51,646 bases of DNA. Source: DATFHX01 sp035247945. GTDB taxonomy: Bacteria > Patescibacteriota > Saccharimonadia > Saccharimonadales > Saccharimonadaceae. How positions within the stretch are numbered: position 1 is the stretch's first letter; the number at the start of each line of letters is the position of its first letter. Shown here one piece after another: positions 40,669-49,732 of the stretch. The notes below the pieces were generated by a model that saw nothing but the letters and a program-made list of their open reading frames with translations, did not search any database and had not been told where the DNA came from. Both the position numbers and the translations under genes were made by a program. Location: positions 1-51,646 of the forward strand of contig DATFHX010000024.1 of NCBI GenBank assembly GCA_035247945.1. The letters run 5' to 3'.

Positions 40669-41816
40669 GAGTTTCTCCCTTCATAAAGCGGTATAAAACG
40701 GTCGTGGACGATACGGGCAAAATCAAACTTTTGCTCGTACTGATTTCGAGCGCGCGCTCCTAGCTCGCTGCCGAGCTTTGGATCCGTACTAAGTCGCGCC
40801 ATTGCAGCCGAAAGTGCATCGACATTTTGAGCGGGAACAAGCAGTCCCGTTTCTTCGTTTCTAATAATTTCACCGTTTCCTCCTACGTTTGTCGCAATAA
40901 TAGGAAGTGACAACATACTCGCTTCAACGAGTGCTACGCTGAAGCCTTCGTGGTAGGTTGGATGAACAAAAACATCTGCACGCGCCATAAAACTGAGCGG
41001 ATCTTTTTGGTAGCCGAGAAATTGAATATGATCTCGGTCTTTAGCGTAGTCACGGAGCGTAGCTTCATCGGGACCATCCCCGATGAGCCATAGTTCGCTT
41101 GCAGGGTGTTCTTTCTGGACATCTGTAAACGCATCGATAACCTCTCGAATGCCTTTGTCGATGACAAGTCGACTGACGACAACGAAAATGAAATGTTTAT
41201 TTTTACTATGGGGATACTCGCCCGCGTAATCGAAAGAGCCATTGTATACAACGGTCATCTTTTGTAGGACAGGGTCGTTGTCCTTGAGGTTTGCAGCCAC
41301 GAGCGACCGTTCGCTCTCACTTACGAGTGTAACTACATTCGAACGTTTCGCCGCTGCATGAACAAGTTTTCCGATGGGATTCTTATACCAAACACGAATA
41401 TTTTTCCAAATATGCTTTAAGTCTGCATGATCGGTCCAAACAACACGAATTCCAAGCGCACTTGCGGCAAATGTTGCAGCAATAAAATCATCTTTACCTT
41501 GTGCGTGTACGACAGCGGGCTTTACTCGAATAAATAACTGCAAATACCAGAAAAAGAGAATAAGTTGCCAACAAAAATAAAGGGGTGTAAGGAAGATGCG
41601 TACACCGCTCCAATTCTGCCAAGACCACCACCAGCCTCGTTTTGTCTGAATGAAGCGAGATTTGGCAAAATCAAGGAGCTTTGGAGACCTTGAAATAATA
41701 AGAGGATCTAAGCCTTCCGCTTTAAGGCGTTCGGCGAGAAATACTGGAAATCGCTCACCGCCACCAAAGTCATATGACATGGCATTACGAATGAGGATTA
41801 TACGAGTATTCTTCAT
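40665..41816 (-). CDS. Glycosyltransferase, family 4-like
   Basis: A 383-aa GT-B enzyme. N-terminal domain opens IILIRNAMSYDFGGGERFP, has a hydrophobic stretch near 80-105 that may rest on the membrane; C-terminal domain has VVSRLVIDKGIREVIDAF and YHEGFSVALVEASMLSLP. An in-frame GTG at 41840 lies inside the TGTATACT box, so the ATG at 41816 was chosen. First gene of a four-gene operon ending in sucD. Confidence 0.9.
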   Translation of the reverse strand: MKNTRIILIRNAMSYDFGGGERFPVFLAERLKAEGLDPLIISRSPKLLDFAKSRFIQTKRGWWWSWQNWSGVRIFLTPLYFCWQLILFFWYLQLFIRVKPAVVHAQGKDDFIAATFAASALGIRVVWTDHADLKHIWKNIRVWYKNPIGKLVHAAAKRSNVVTLVSESERSLVAANLKDNDPVLQKMTVVYNGSFDYAGEYPHSKNKHFIFVVVSRLVIDKGIREVIDAFTDVQKEHPASELWLIGDGPDEATLRDYAKDRDHIQFLGYQKDPLSFMARADVFVHPTYHEGFSVALVEASMLSLPIIATNVGGNGEIIRNEETGLLVPAQNVDALSAAMARLSTDPKLGSELGARARNQYEQKFDFARIVHDRFIPLYEGRNS

Positions 41817-41831
41817 AAATAGCTTACCTAT

Positions 41832-41851
41832 AGTATACACGATGGTATAAT
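41832..41851. promoter_or_regulatory. Divergent -10 boxes for the GT operon and the Wzm-Wzt operon
   Basis: Minus strand: TGTATACT (box at plus 41832-41837), 15 nt from the ATG at 41816. Plus strand: extended TGGTATAAT (41846-41851), 8 nt from the ATG at 41860. The two starts are 43 bp apart. Confidence 0.65.
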
Positions 41852-41859
41852 AGGGTGAG

Positions 41860-42651
41860 ATGAGATACCTTAATTCACGAAACCGTGCGATCCTCCGCGA
41901 GATGGTGAGTACGGACTTTAAAGTCAGATATCAAGGATCAGTTCTAGGATACACGTGGTCACTACTAAAACCACTGTTTCTTTTTGCGATTCTCTACCTC
42001 GTATTTACCTACATTATCCCCCTCGGAAAGGAAGTGGAGCATTATCCAGTCTATCTTCTTATCGGAATTGTGCTCTGGAACTTCTTTACCGAAGCAACCA
42101 TGATTGGCGCAAGCTCGATCGTAGCTCGCGGTGACCTTATTCGGAAGATTAGCATCCCACGCTACCTACTCGTGATTGCAAGTTCACTGTCGGCAATTAT
42201 CAACCTTGGACTCAGTCTTCTGGCTGTAGTCGTCTTCGCACTTTTTAACGGCGTTATTCCGACTTGGAACTGGCTCCTTATTATTCCTATTATTATCGAA
42301 CTCTACGTCTTTGCACTTGGTGTATCGTTTATTCTAGCCACCGCCTATGTAAAGTTTCGTGATATCACCTACATTTGGGAAATTTTTCTTCAAGCAGGCT
42401 TTTATGCGAGCGCGATTATTTACCCACTCACGCTCGTACCAGAAAAGCTCCACCAATGGTTCTTTATGAATCCAATCGTACAGATTATCCAAGATGCTCG
42501 TCATGCCATTGCGACCGATACGAGCGTAACGCTCTGGTCGACCGTTCAATCCTGGATGGTAGTTGTACCGTTTATTATCATTGCAGTTGTAGCGCTTGTT
42601 GGTTGGTTCTACTTTAAGAAACAATCACAGTACTTTGCGGAGGATATTTAA
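41860..42651 (+). CDS. ABC-2-type polysaccharide exporter permease (Wzm-like)
   Basis: A 263-aa permease with six membrane helices (about 32-55, 62-85, 103-128, 140-165, 172-195, 233-253). It begins RYLNSRNRAILREMVSTDFK and has the conserved YRGSxLGxxWSxLxP-type block as YQGSVLGYTWSLLKP. The Wzm family exports O-antigen or teichoic-acid-type polymers. It is followed after 1 nt by its ATPase. Confidence 0.93.
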   Translation: MRYLNSRNRAILREMVSTDFKVRYQGSVLGYTWSLLKPLFLFAILYLVFTYIIPLGKEVEHYPVYLLIGIVLWNFFTEATMIGASSIVARGDLIRKISIPRYLLVIASSLSAIINLGLSLLAVVVFALFNGVIPTWNWLLIIPIIIELYVFALGVSFILATAYVKFRDITYIWEIFLQAGFYASAIIYPLTLVPEKLHQWFFMNPIVQIIQDARHAIATDTSVTLWSTVQSWMVVVPFIIIAVVALVGWFYFKKQSQYFAEDI

Positions 42652-42652
42652 T

Positions 42653-43864
42653 ATGGACACCACTGACACGGCTGAACCAGCAGTAATCATTAATGATATT
42701 CACAAAGAGTTTATTTTACCACAGAGTAAGAACACGTCATTTAAGCAAGTTGCAGTGAACATCGTTAAAAAGAACGATAAGATCACCCAGAAAGTACTCG
42801 ATGGCGTCACCTTTACTGTTAATAAAGGTGATTTCTTCGGAATTGTTGGGCGAAACGGTGAAGGAAAGAGTACACTCTTAAAGCTTATTGCTGGTGTATA
42901 TTCGCCAACGCAGGGAAGCATTACACTCAATGGTGGCCTGACGCCATTTATTGAACTAGGCGTTGGATTTAACCCTGAACTTTCAGGTCGAGATAACGTT
43001 TTCCTTAACGGAGCGCTGCTCGGGTATGACCGTAAGCAAATGGAAGCAATGTACGATGAGATAGTCTCATTTGCCGAGCTTGAGCCATTCATGGACCAGA
43101 AACTCAAGAACTACTCGAGTGGTATGCAGGTTCGTCTCGCGTTCTCAATCGCCATTAAAGCAAAGAACGACATCCTTATTTTCGATGAGGTACTCGCCGT
43201 TGGTGACGAAGCCTTTCAACGTAAATGTCTTGATGTATTCGAACGATACAAGGCAACCGGCCAGACAGTTATTCTTGTAACGCACGATATGGATACCGTG
43301 AAGAAATACTGTAACCGTGCTGCACTTATTAGCAAGGGAAAGCTTCTCCGTGTAGGTGACCCAATTCGTGTTGCTGACGATTACAGTCGTCTTAATCAGC
43401 TCGTTATTGACGAAGAGATTAAGAAACGGAACGACGAAGAAGAGGAACTTGAGGAGGCTGAAGATGACCGCGGCATCAAGCTCGCCGTCAAGCGCGGCGA
43501 TGAGCAATCCAGCAGCTTTGCAGTGAACGAAGTCGCAACTGTTTCTATGGACTGGGACCAGGCACCGGAAATCGATCGTATCCTCCTCGACTTATACAAG
43601 AACACCGGAGAGCATGTCTGCAACTTCATTACAAGCCGAGAGGGGCTTGGATCACTTTCTGAAAAGTCACACGCAGACATTGATATTACCTTGAATCTTG
43701 CACCGGGAAGCTACCGCTTCGCCGCAAGCTTCTGGTCGAAAGACTTTGGAGAACGCCTTGGCGGTATCGCTGAAGCTGGTGAGTTTATCGTTACTAAAGA
43801 TTGGTCACGGGCAAAGCACGAATTTGCCGGCACGACACTTCTCGATAGTCACTGGCGAGAATAG
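42653..43864 (+). CDS. ABC polysaccharide exporter ATPase (Wzt-like) with C-terminal sugar-binding domain
   Basis: A 403-aa protein. Nucleotide-binding domain about 10-245: Walker A GRNGEGKST, signature YSSGMQVRL, Walker B ILIFDEVLAVGDE. A hinge rich in Glu (NDEEEELEEAEDD) leads to a domain about 285-403 that fits the Wzt C-terminal polymer-recognition domain. It starts at 42653, with GGAGG 10 nt upstream; an earlier frame at 42596 is inside the permease. The C-terminal domain suggests the exported polymer has a specific end modification. Confidence 0.93.
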   Translation: MDTTDTAEPAVIINDIHKEFILPQSKNTSFKQVAVNIVKKNDKITQKVLDGVTFTVNKGDFFGIVGRNGEGKSTLLKLIAGVYSPTQGSITLNGGLTPFIELGVGFNPELSGRDNVFLNGALLGYDRKQMEAMYDEIVSFAELEPFMDQKLKNYSSGMQVRLAFSIAIKAKNDILIFDEVLAVGDEAFQRKCLDVFERYKATGQTVILVTHDMDTVKKYCNRAALISKGKLLRVGDPIRVADDYSRLNQLVIDEEIKKRNDEEEELEEAEDDRGIKLAVKRGDEQSSSFAVNEVATVSMDWDQAPEIDRILLDLYKNTGEHVCNFITSREGLGSLSEKSHADIDITLNLAPGSYRFAASFWSKDFGERLGGIAEAGEFIVTKDWSRAKHEFAGTTLLDSHWRE

Positions 43865-43881
43865 CGTAAGAGAGAAAACAA

Positions 43882-43910
43882 AAAAATCCCCGCGAAATGC
43901 GGGGATTTTT
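43882..43910. terminator. Bidirectional terminator
   Basis: AAAAATCCCCGC (43882-43893) with 43899-43910 around GAAAT. It lies between convergent genes and has T-runs on both strands. Confidence 0.85.
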
Positions 43911-43926
43911 AGTTGTGGAGGAAGCT

Positions 43927-45207
43927 CTATTTCTTGCTATTTACGTCCTCGGCAATTTCCTTAGCCCAAACCATACAGTCTTCCATTGAACAGTAGGTCC
44001 AGTTACCGTAGCGGCCAGTAGTGTAGATACCTTGCTCCTTGAGTTCGCCAATCTTGTCCTTGATCTTTGCGTCAGTAGTACCTGAAATGTGAACATACGC
44101 AGGGTCCATGATGACATACGAGTGGTCAACGAGCTTCATTGAGTCGTCGATCATACCTGTCTTCTTCATGCCATCAAGCGTCTTTTCAATTTCAGTATCG
44201 ACATCAACGACGCCATCTTTTGGATAGCCAATTTCAACGTACACGTTGAGTTCGTCAGTACCAAGGATGTTATTGTAAAATCCAACGCGGTAGAAGTTGA
44301 GTTCCTTTGAAGGGAAGTAGATCCAGTGTTCTTCTTTGTAGCGTGGAGATGGCTTGTCGAATCCAAGGTTCAAAACAAGTACCTTGTTGTATGACATTTC
44401 GTTAATGAGCGCGGTGTTGTCGCCCTGGTCGACATGTTCCAGGAAGCGGTTAAGCGGCATGGTGTTAAGAAGGTTCTTGTAAAAGATCTTCTCGCCCTTA
44501 TCGGTGAGGACGTACTTTTCAGCCTGGTTGATCTCTGTCACCATGGTGTTAAGCTCAACCTTTGACTTATCGATTTGGTCAAAGAGCTTGTCGATAAAGT
44601 ACTGTGTACCCTTCTTTAGATAGAGGAAGTGGTCGTTATATGAAACGTTGTTGTGCTCTTTAAAGTTACGGATAATCGCGTCGAAATCTGCGTACGGGAA
44701 GAAGCGACCCATTGCATTCGTATCGAGCTTACGGAGATCGATTGCGTAAAGCTTCTCGTTGTAGGGACGAAGGAACATTTCAACGATTGCCTTACCAAAT
44801 TTTCCGTAGAGCATGTCGAGGAAGTTGTCGTAGGTCTCTTTTTCTTCCTTTGTGTAAAGGTCGTAAAGTGCATCAACGAATTCATCTTTTTCGAGCTGAT
44901 TGATGTTCATCTGGAATGGATAGTCAACAAGCGCATCTTTGTAATAGATCTTGGTGATCTTCTTCTGTTCGATGATTTCTTCTGGCTCAACGAGTGAAAG
45001 GAAGAGTTTCTTCATCTCTTCAGTCTTGAAGTGGTAGAAGTGACCGGCAAAGTCCCAAACATAGCGATCGTTTTTAATCGTTCGGCAGTAGCCACCAACT
45101 TCAGATTCTTTTTCAAGAATGAGGTAGTCATCTTTGACATAGTTGGCAAAGGTAAGGCCTGATATGCCGGCACCGATCACTAGGTTGTTTACGTGTCGTT
45201 CATTCAT
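43927..45207 (-). CDS. FAD-dependent oxidoreductase, UDP-galactopyranose-mutase-like
   Basis: A 426-aa flavoprotein. The FAD-binding GAGISGLTFANYV and the GG motif EVGGYCRTI open it; the block FLRPYNEKLYAIDLRKLD resembles the region before the active site of UDP-galactopyranose mutases and similar nucleotide-sugar enzymes; the C-terminal part has ITTGRYGNWTYCSMED, near the expected FAD-tail. Location among surface-glycan genes supports a sugar-nucleotide role. It is alone on its transcript, with TGC then TATAAT (plus 45300-45308) about 93 nt upstream. Confidence 0.78.
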   Translation of the reverse strand: MNERHVNNLVIGAGISGLTFANYVKDDYLILEKESEVGGYCRTIKNDRYVWDFAGHFYHFKTEEMKKLFLSLVEPEEIIEQKKITKIYYKDALVDYPFQMNINQLEKDEFVDALYDLYTKEEKETYDNFLDMLYGKFGKAIVEMFLRPYNEKLYAIDLRKLDTNAMGRFFPYADFDAIIRNFKEHNNVSYNDHFLYLKKGTQYFIDKLFDQIDKSKVELNTMVTEINQAEKYVLTDKGEKIFYKNLLNTMPLNRFLEHVDQGDNTALINEMSYNKVLVLNLGFDKPSPRYKEEHWIYFPSKELNFYRVGFYNNILGTDELNVYVEIGYPKDGVVDVDTEIEKTLDGMKKTGMIDDSMKLVDHSYVIMDPAYVHISGTTDAKIKDKIGELKEQGIYTTGRYGNWTYCSMEDCMVWAKEIAEDVNSKK

Positions 45208-45299
45208 AGTAGCTATTCGATTTACTCCTCTATTTGTTATGTCGTGTGTTTACGTCAATATTCTGTCCCACACCGATATCGCACCATGCAAACACCCTT

Positions 45300-45308
45300 A
45301 TTATAGCA
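45300..45308 (-). promoter_or_regulatory. Extended -10 of the flavoprotein gene
   Basis: TGC then TATAAT on the minus strand. Transcription would begin about 85 nt before the ATG, a longer leader than in the leaderless genes. GGAG lies about 20 nt before the ATG, further than usual. Confidence 0.5.
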
Positions 45309-45319
45309 TTCCCTGGTAA

Positions 45320-47866
45320 CTATTTACCGCGCTTAAGGGTGTCGCGCGTCTTTCGGATCGTCGTATCAAAGCGTACGCTTGCACCACCTGTCTTTCGGTG
45401 GAGACGGACAATCTTTCCGGCAATTTCAGGATTGTTGTAGAATTCTGGGTACTGCTTGAGTTTCTCATCGAATGACTTGAAATGTTCACCGTCCTTAAAG
45501 AGTTCAGTAACAATATAGTACTGAGTCTTACACATCGGGATGATCAGGCGGTTGATCAGGTAGTGCTGCTTATTGAGATCAATCGAATCACGGCGTTTCT
45601 CGAGCTCTTCAAGAAGGCGAAGGGTAACCTTCTCATGGTGACGGACGTTTCGGATCATTGACTCACGCGACATCGACTGTCCGGGGCGACCAAGGTAGTA
45701 GTTGTAGATGTCGAGTGGATAGTAGGTGACTGTCTCGGCTTTAGCATAGGTAATGAAGTTATACTCCATGTCGACGTAGAAGCTGTTTTCGTCAATCTTA
45801 AAGTTTGCATCCTTCAGGAGCTGGGTCTTGTAGGTATTTGTCGGAAGCAGTGGCCCCCAAAGCCAGAAGCCATACCCTTCGTAGTTCATGGACCCAACGT
45901 TGTACTGAAGCCCTGGTGTCATGAAGTCGTAGAGTGCCGGGGTGTTCTTTGTCGCAGTAATGGCGAAATCTTCGACGTAGTTCGTCAGAACAATATCACT
46001 GTCCTCTTTTTCAAGGAGTCGAAGAAGTTTCTCGAAGTTCTCTGTGTAGAAGTAGTCGTCACCATCCATGAGGCGGAAGTATTTTCCGGTTGCTTCGCGG
46101 ATTCCGGCATTGATCGTTGAGCCGTGTCCACCGTTTTCTTTATCAATCAGACGGACCACAGGGAGTTTTCCAGTATTAACAAGTTCCTCCAGTCGACGTC
46201 CCACCTCGGCTGTTTTATCCTTTGAGCCGTCGTTGACGATAAGGATCTCAAGTCGGTGGGCAAGTGGATGGTTAATGAGGGAGAGGATACCGTTCATGAG
46301 GAACTTCTCGCAGTTATACGAAGGCACGGTAATCGTAAGCAGTGGTTTCTCGTCGCGTTCTGCTGCCTTGTAGCTTGGTGCCTTAATCGCATCAGATCGA
46401 TAGAGCTCAATAAGCACTTTCGCCCTTGAAGCCACCTCTTTATTGAGCGAAACGGCACGTGTGGCTGCGGCTTCCATCTCCGTATCGGAATGTGCGATAT
46501 GGTTCTCAACTGCTTTTGCAAATCCTGCAAATGATTCAACTTCGTCGTAGGGGAGCGGTGCTTCGACTGTTTCAGCAATATGCTCAATGACAGGACGTCC
46601 TAATCGTCGGAGAAGCTCAATAAAACGAATATCACTATACGCACGGACTGGTTGAAGCAGTATGTCGATAGCGCTCAGCTGTTCAAGTGTCATGTTCGGA
46701 TGAAATGCGACATGCGGAAGGTCCCTTAGGGGAGCGGTGAGGGGTGACTGGGATGGTCCATTTCCGTGGACGGAGACGTTAATACCGTCAGACACCCCTG
46801 TATGGTGAAGTTCAAGGAGCGCGCGCACAGCGATATCAACGCCATCTTTATGAAGCGGAGCAAAATCACTCACAACTCCAACAGTGAAGCGGTCGCTAGG
46901 CGTATGCGCTACCGGTGTTACCTCAAGAAAATCAAACATATTTCCAATATGGCTCACCGTAAACGGCGCACCAAGTGCTTTTTCGGTTTGTGTTTTAGTA
47001 GTTTCGTCAGCAAAAACCCAAGCAACGTTTGGCATCTTGCTGTACTTACGAAGGACGCGTTCTTTTTCAGCGAGAAGCCTTGTAGTTTCTGGCGTACGCG
47101 ACTGAGCATGTTGGAAATACTGACGATGAATTTCTTCATATTCAGAAAGAAGAACATCCTGAACGCGGGGGTGAAGTGTGAGTTTTGTCGAAGAAAGGTC
47201 ACTTCCATCCAGCATCTGAGCGAGTTTCTCATCGAACCAGTGCGCCACAATAGCAGAGTAAAGCTTTGTCTGGAGGAGGAGACGGATGTCGTTATATGAA
47301 GCATAGAAAACCGTACCGAAGGCTGCTGTGTCGGCAATCTCAGTGTGGCCTTGCCAGTCAGATGCAATCACGACGAGGTCGACTGTATGATTCGCCTCTT
47401 TAAGTTTTGCCGTGTAAGAAAGAAGCGCTTTTCCTTCAAGAGAGTGTTCGGAAGGAAGTGAGGGGAGAAGAAGGAGTAGATCACCCTTGAAGAGAGGCTG
47501 GATTGCTGCTGGGATGCTTTCGGAAACATCAAACGAAAGAGCGTTGATTTCGTGGCGACTGTGCGGTGGTACATGAATACCAACAAACGAAATACGACGG
47601 CTCTCTTCGAGATAGATCGAACGGTTTACCTCGAATGTCTGCAGTGTACCAAGGTTGCGATCAAGCAGTTTAAACGCAGGCGTCTCACCAGAGATGGTGT
47701 GTACCGATGAACTAATATGAAGGGGTTTCTTTCCTGTAAAGAGAGGCTGTGCGACGAGCACTTTTTTAGGGGTGTCAGTTGTATTCTCCAGGACATAGCC
47801 ACCCTTTTTCTGAATGTCAGCAAGGCTCAGTCGAACAGTTGTATTTAAAAGGGGATTGCGCTTCAA
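45320..47866 (-). CDS. Two-domain glycosyltransferase (GT4-like plus GT2)
   Basis: An 848-aa protein. Residues 1-130 are beta-rich with no motif I know; about 130-490 resemble a degenerate GT-B (LLLLPSLPSEHSLEGKALLS, VGVVSDFAPLHKDGVDIAVR, SVHGNGPSQSPLTAPL); about 508-760 form a GT2 domain with TVPSYNCEKFL, LIVNDGSKDKT and LMDGDDYFY. The last 90 residues are helical and basic. The start is TTG with TAGGAG 7 nt before it. A GT2 with an N-terminal GT4-like domain may act as polymerase or chain-initiating enzyme; the acceptor is unknown. Confidence 0.85.
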   Translation of the reverse strand: MKRNPLLNTTVRLSLADIQKKGGYVLENTTDTPKKVLVAQPLFTGKKPLHISSSVHTISGETPAFKLLDRNLGTLQTFEVNRSIYLEESRRISFVGIHVPPHSRHEINALSFDVSESIPAAIQPLFKGDLLLLLPSLPSEHSLEGKALLSYTAKLKEANHTVDLVVIASDWQGHTEIADTAAFGTVFYASYNDIRLLLQTKLYSAIVAHWFDEKLAQMLDGSDLSSTKLTLHPRVQDVLLSEYEEIHRQYFQHAQSRTPETTRLLAEKERVLRKYSKMPNVAWVFADETTKTQTEKALGAPFTVSHIGNMFDFLEVTPVAHTPSDRFTVGVVSDFAPLHKDGVDIAVRALLELHHTGVSDGINVSVHGNGPSQSPLTAPLRDLPHVAFHPNMTLEQLSAIDILLQPVRAYSDIRFIELLRRLGRPVIEHIAETVEAPLPYDEVESFAGFAKAVENHIAHSDTEMEAAATRAVSLNKEVASRAKVLIELYRSDAIKAPSYKAAERDEKPLLTITVPSYNCEKFLMNGILSLINHPLAHRLEILIVNDGSKDKTAEVGRRLEELVNTGKLPVVRLIDKENGGHGSTINAGIREATGKYFRLMDGDDYFYTENFEKLLRLLEKEDSDIVLTNYVEDFAITATKNTPALYDFMTPGLQYNVGSMNYEGYGFWLWGPLLPTNTYKTQLLKDANFKIDENSFYVDMEYNFITYAKAETVTYYPLDIYNYYLGRPGQSMSRESMIRNVRHHEKVTLRLLEELEKRRDSIDLNKQHYLINRLIIPMCKTQYYIVTELFKDGEHFKSFDEKLKQYPEFYNNPEIAGKIVRLHRKTGGASVRFDTTIRKTRDTLKRGK

Positions 47867-47904
47867 AAAAGACTCCTACATGTGTCTAGTTAGTTAGTAC
47901 TTCA

Positions 47905-47910
47905 ATTATA
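47905..47910 (-). promoter_or_regulatory. -10 box of the two-domain glycosyltransferase gene
   Basis: TATAAT on the minus strand, 38 nt before the TTG start. The -35 is weak. Confidence 0.5.
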
Positions 47911-47943
47911 CCTCAGATAAGTATATGGGGCGAATCGGTGTGG

Positions 47944-47949
47944 TATAAT
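47944..47949 (+). promoter_or_regulatory. Extended -10 promoter of the GT-C-like gene
   Basis: TGG then TATAAT, 10 nt before the ATG at 47960. No ribosome site. The probable start of the RNA is near the ATG. Confidence 0.6.
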
Positions 47950-47959
47950 TTAAGCGTCT

Positions 47960-49678
47960 ATGAACAATCTTCTCTCGGAGCGTTTTGCGGCTGTTGCCGC
48001 CTTTCTGCGCAGAAATAAATGGGTCCTCCTTAGCATTGTTCTCGTATGGGTTGCGGTAAATATTTTTGTCTACTGGTATGTAAAGACGGAAAAGACTGTC
48101 TACTACTGGGATAACTCAGCCTACTGGACGACAGCAATCGCCCTCCTGAATGCATTCCACGTCTCCTTCCATACTGGATGGGAAATGCTTCAAAAGAGTT
48201 TTGAAACAGACTACAATGCACTCCCAATTGTCCCATTTCTTCCACTCATGGATATGTTTGGTGTTGGTCGTGTAAAGTTTATCCTCCTCACGACTAATCT
48301 CTACCTACTCCCAGCAACGCTCCTATTTACTGTTTTGGCACTCCGAAGGCTTGGAAAAAAACCGGTTCGAAACCTACTCGTGCCTTTCATTCTTCTCTTT
48401 GCGGCCGCCAGCTTCTTTCCACCACTTCTTCGCCCAGTACTTACAGGGCAAATAGACGTCGTCGGTCTCCTTGTTATAGTTGGTATTGTTTGGATTTGTT
48501 CTAAAGCTAGATTCTCATCATTCTCAGCGGCGGGGCTGAGTATGGCATTGCTCCTTGGGTTCTCGATCTGTCTTCTTATTGTCTTGAGGCGCTGGTACAG
48601 TTTCTGGGTTCTCGGTGCTGCGATCGCGTACGGTGTAAGTTTCTGGTTGCGGGACTGGCGTAATATAAAGCGGATACTCTGGTGGATCTTTTATCTTGCC
48701 ATCGCCGCAGGTGTCACGCTTGGCATTCTTGCGAAAGTATTCCCGTATCTTCTTCAGGCGTATCTCCTTGATTACCACGATCTCTACTCTGCATACATGC
48801 TCGGTGGGGCATTTGGTAACTTTGAACGCTTCTTCTACTACTTTGGTATAGTCTCATTGCTTGTTGCAGTGGTCGGAATGGTCGCTGCTTTTATGAAAAA
48901 ATCGATTCGGATGGGATCATCCGTCGCACTGTTTGTGGTTCTCCAGGGCGTGATTTCCTATATACTTTTTACGAGAACGCAGAGCTTTAGTGCTCATCAC
49001 TACTATCTCCTCCTCCCATTCTTTTTGGTGGGAATGACTTTTATACTCTTGGCGATCGATATGGTTCAGAAAAAGAAGATTCGATTCATACTCTACGGTG
49101 CGTTAACGCTTCTTGCCGCTGGGATGACGCTGAGCGCTTTTGTACTGCCTACTAACATGCTTGCTTCGGTTCGTGGAGCATTTTTTGGCGAAGTTTCACC
49201 ACCGGTTGTGAGAAATGATCTTCAGGAGATAAGAGAACTCGCCGCGTTCTTAAAAGCAGAGCGACAGCCTGGAGATATGACATATGTGATTGCAAGCTCT
49301 GATACATTTAACGATAGCCTCTTTCGAGATGTAACCTTACCAGAAGAATATGTAGAAGACGTACTCGCTTCGGCTCATGTAGATAAACGAGACGGCTTCC
49401 CGAATCAGTTCTTTGGTGCTACATACGTTATTGTTGCCGATCCAGTACAGACGCATCTGCCAACGGGGCAGGCGGTGGTCACTGTACTTGCCAACGATAT
49501 CTTACAGGGCAGAGTGACGAACCTCATCGAACTGAAAGATTTCAAGATAGATAATGGCGTTACACTCCGTGTATATCGAAAGACAGCGCCCTATGATGCG
49601 AAGTACATTGATTCACTAAAAACCTACTTTAAAGAGCACTACACTGACTACAAGAACCTTACTGACATTAAGCAGTAG
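47960..49678 (+). CDS. Polytopic membrane protein, GT-C glycosyltransferase-like
   Basis: A 572-aa protein with about 10-11 hydrophobic helices between residues 20 and 400, then a soluble domain about 415-572. The first exported loop has YYWDNSAYW near residue 55, with an Asp in the place of the catalytic acid in GT-C (ArnT/PMT) enzymes, which transfer sugars from a lipid carrier outside the membrane. Family assignment rests on topology and that loop only. It pairs well with the GtrA/GT2 donors upstream. Confidence 0.7.
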   Translation: MNNLLSERFAAVAAFLRRNKWVLLSIVLVWVAVNIFVYWYVKTEKTVYYWDNSAYWTTAIALLNAFHVSFHTGWEMLQKSFETDYNALPIVPFLPLMDMFGVGRVKFILLTTNLYLLPATLLFTVLALRRLGKKPVRNLLVPFILLFAAASFFPPLLRPVLTGQIDVVGLLVIVGIVWICSKARFSSFSAAGLSMALLLGFSICLLIVLRRWYSFWVLGAAIAYGVSFWLRDWRNIKRILWWIFYLAIAAGVTLGILAKVFPYLLQAYLLDYHDLYSAYMLGGAFGNFERFFYYFGIVSLLVAVVGMVAAFMKKSIRMGSSVALFVVLQGVISYILFTRTQSFSAHHYYLLLPFFLVGMTFILLAIDMVQKKKIRFILYGALTLLAAGMTLSAFVLPTNMLASVRGAFFGEVSPPVVRNDLQEIRELAAFLKAERQPGDMTYVIASSDTFNDSLFRDVTLPEEYVEDVLASAHVDKRDGFPNQFFGATYVIVADPVQTHLPTGQAVVTVLANDILQGRVTNLIELKDFKIDNGVTLRVYRKTAPYDAKYIDSLKTYFKEHYTDYKNLTDIKQ

Positions 49679-49732
49679 CTCTATAGAAAAACAATAATAA
49701 GTATAGTACACTCAAGTGTAGAGGAACCGCAC

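Noticed and set aside
41817..41840. GTG start for the glycosyltransferase at 40665
   Set aside because: The GTG overlaps the TGTATACT promoter box.
46766..47299. 177-codon open frame antisense to the two-domain glycosyltransferase
   Set aside because: Lys/Arg/Cys-rich shadow of the coding strand with no initiation signals.
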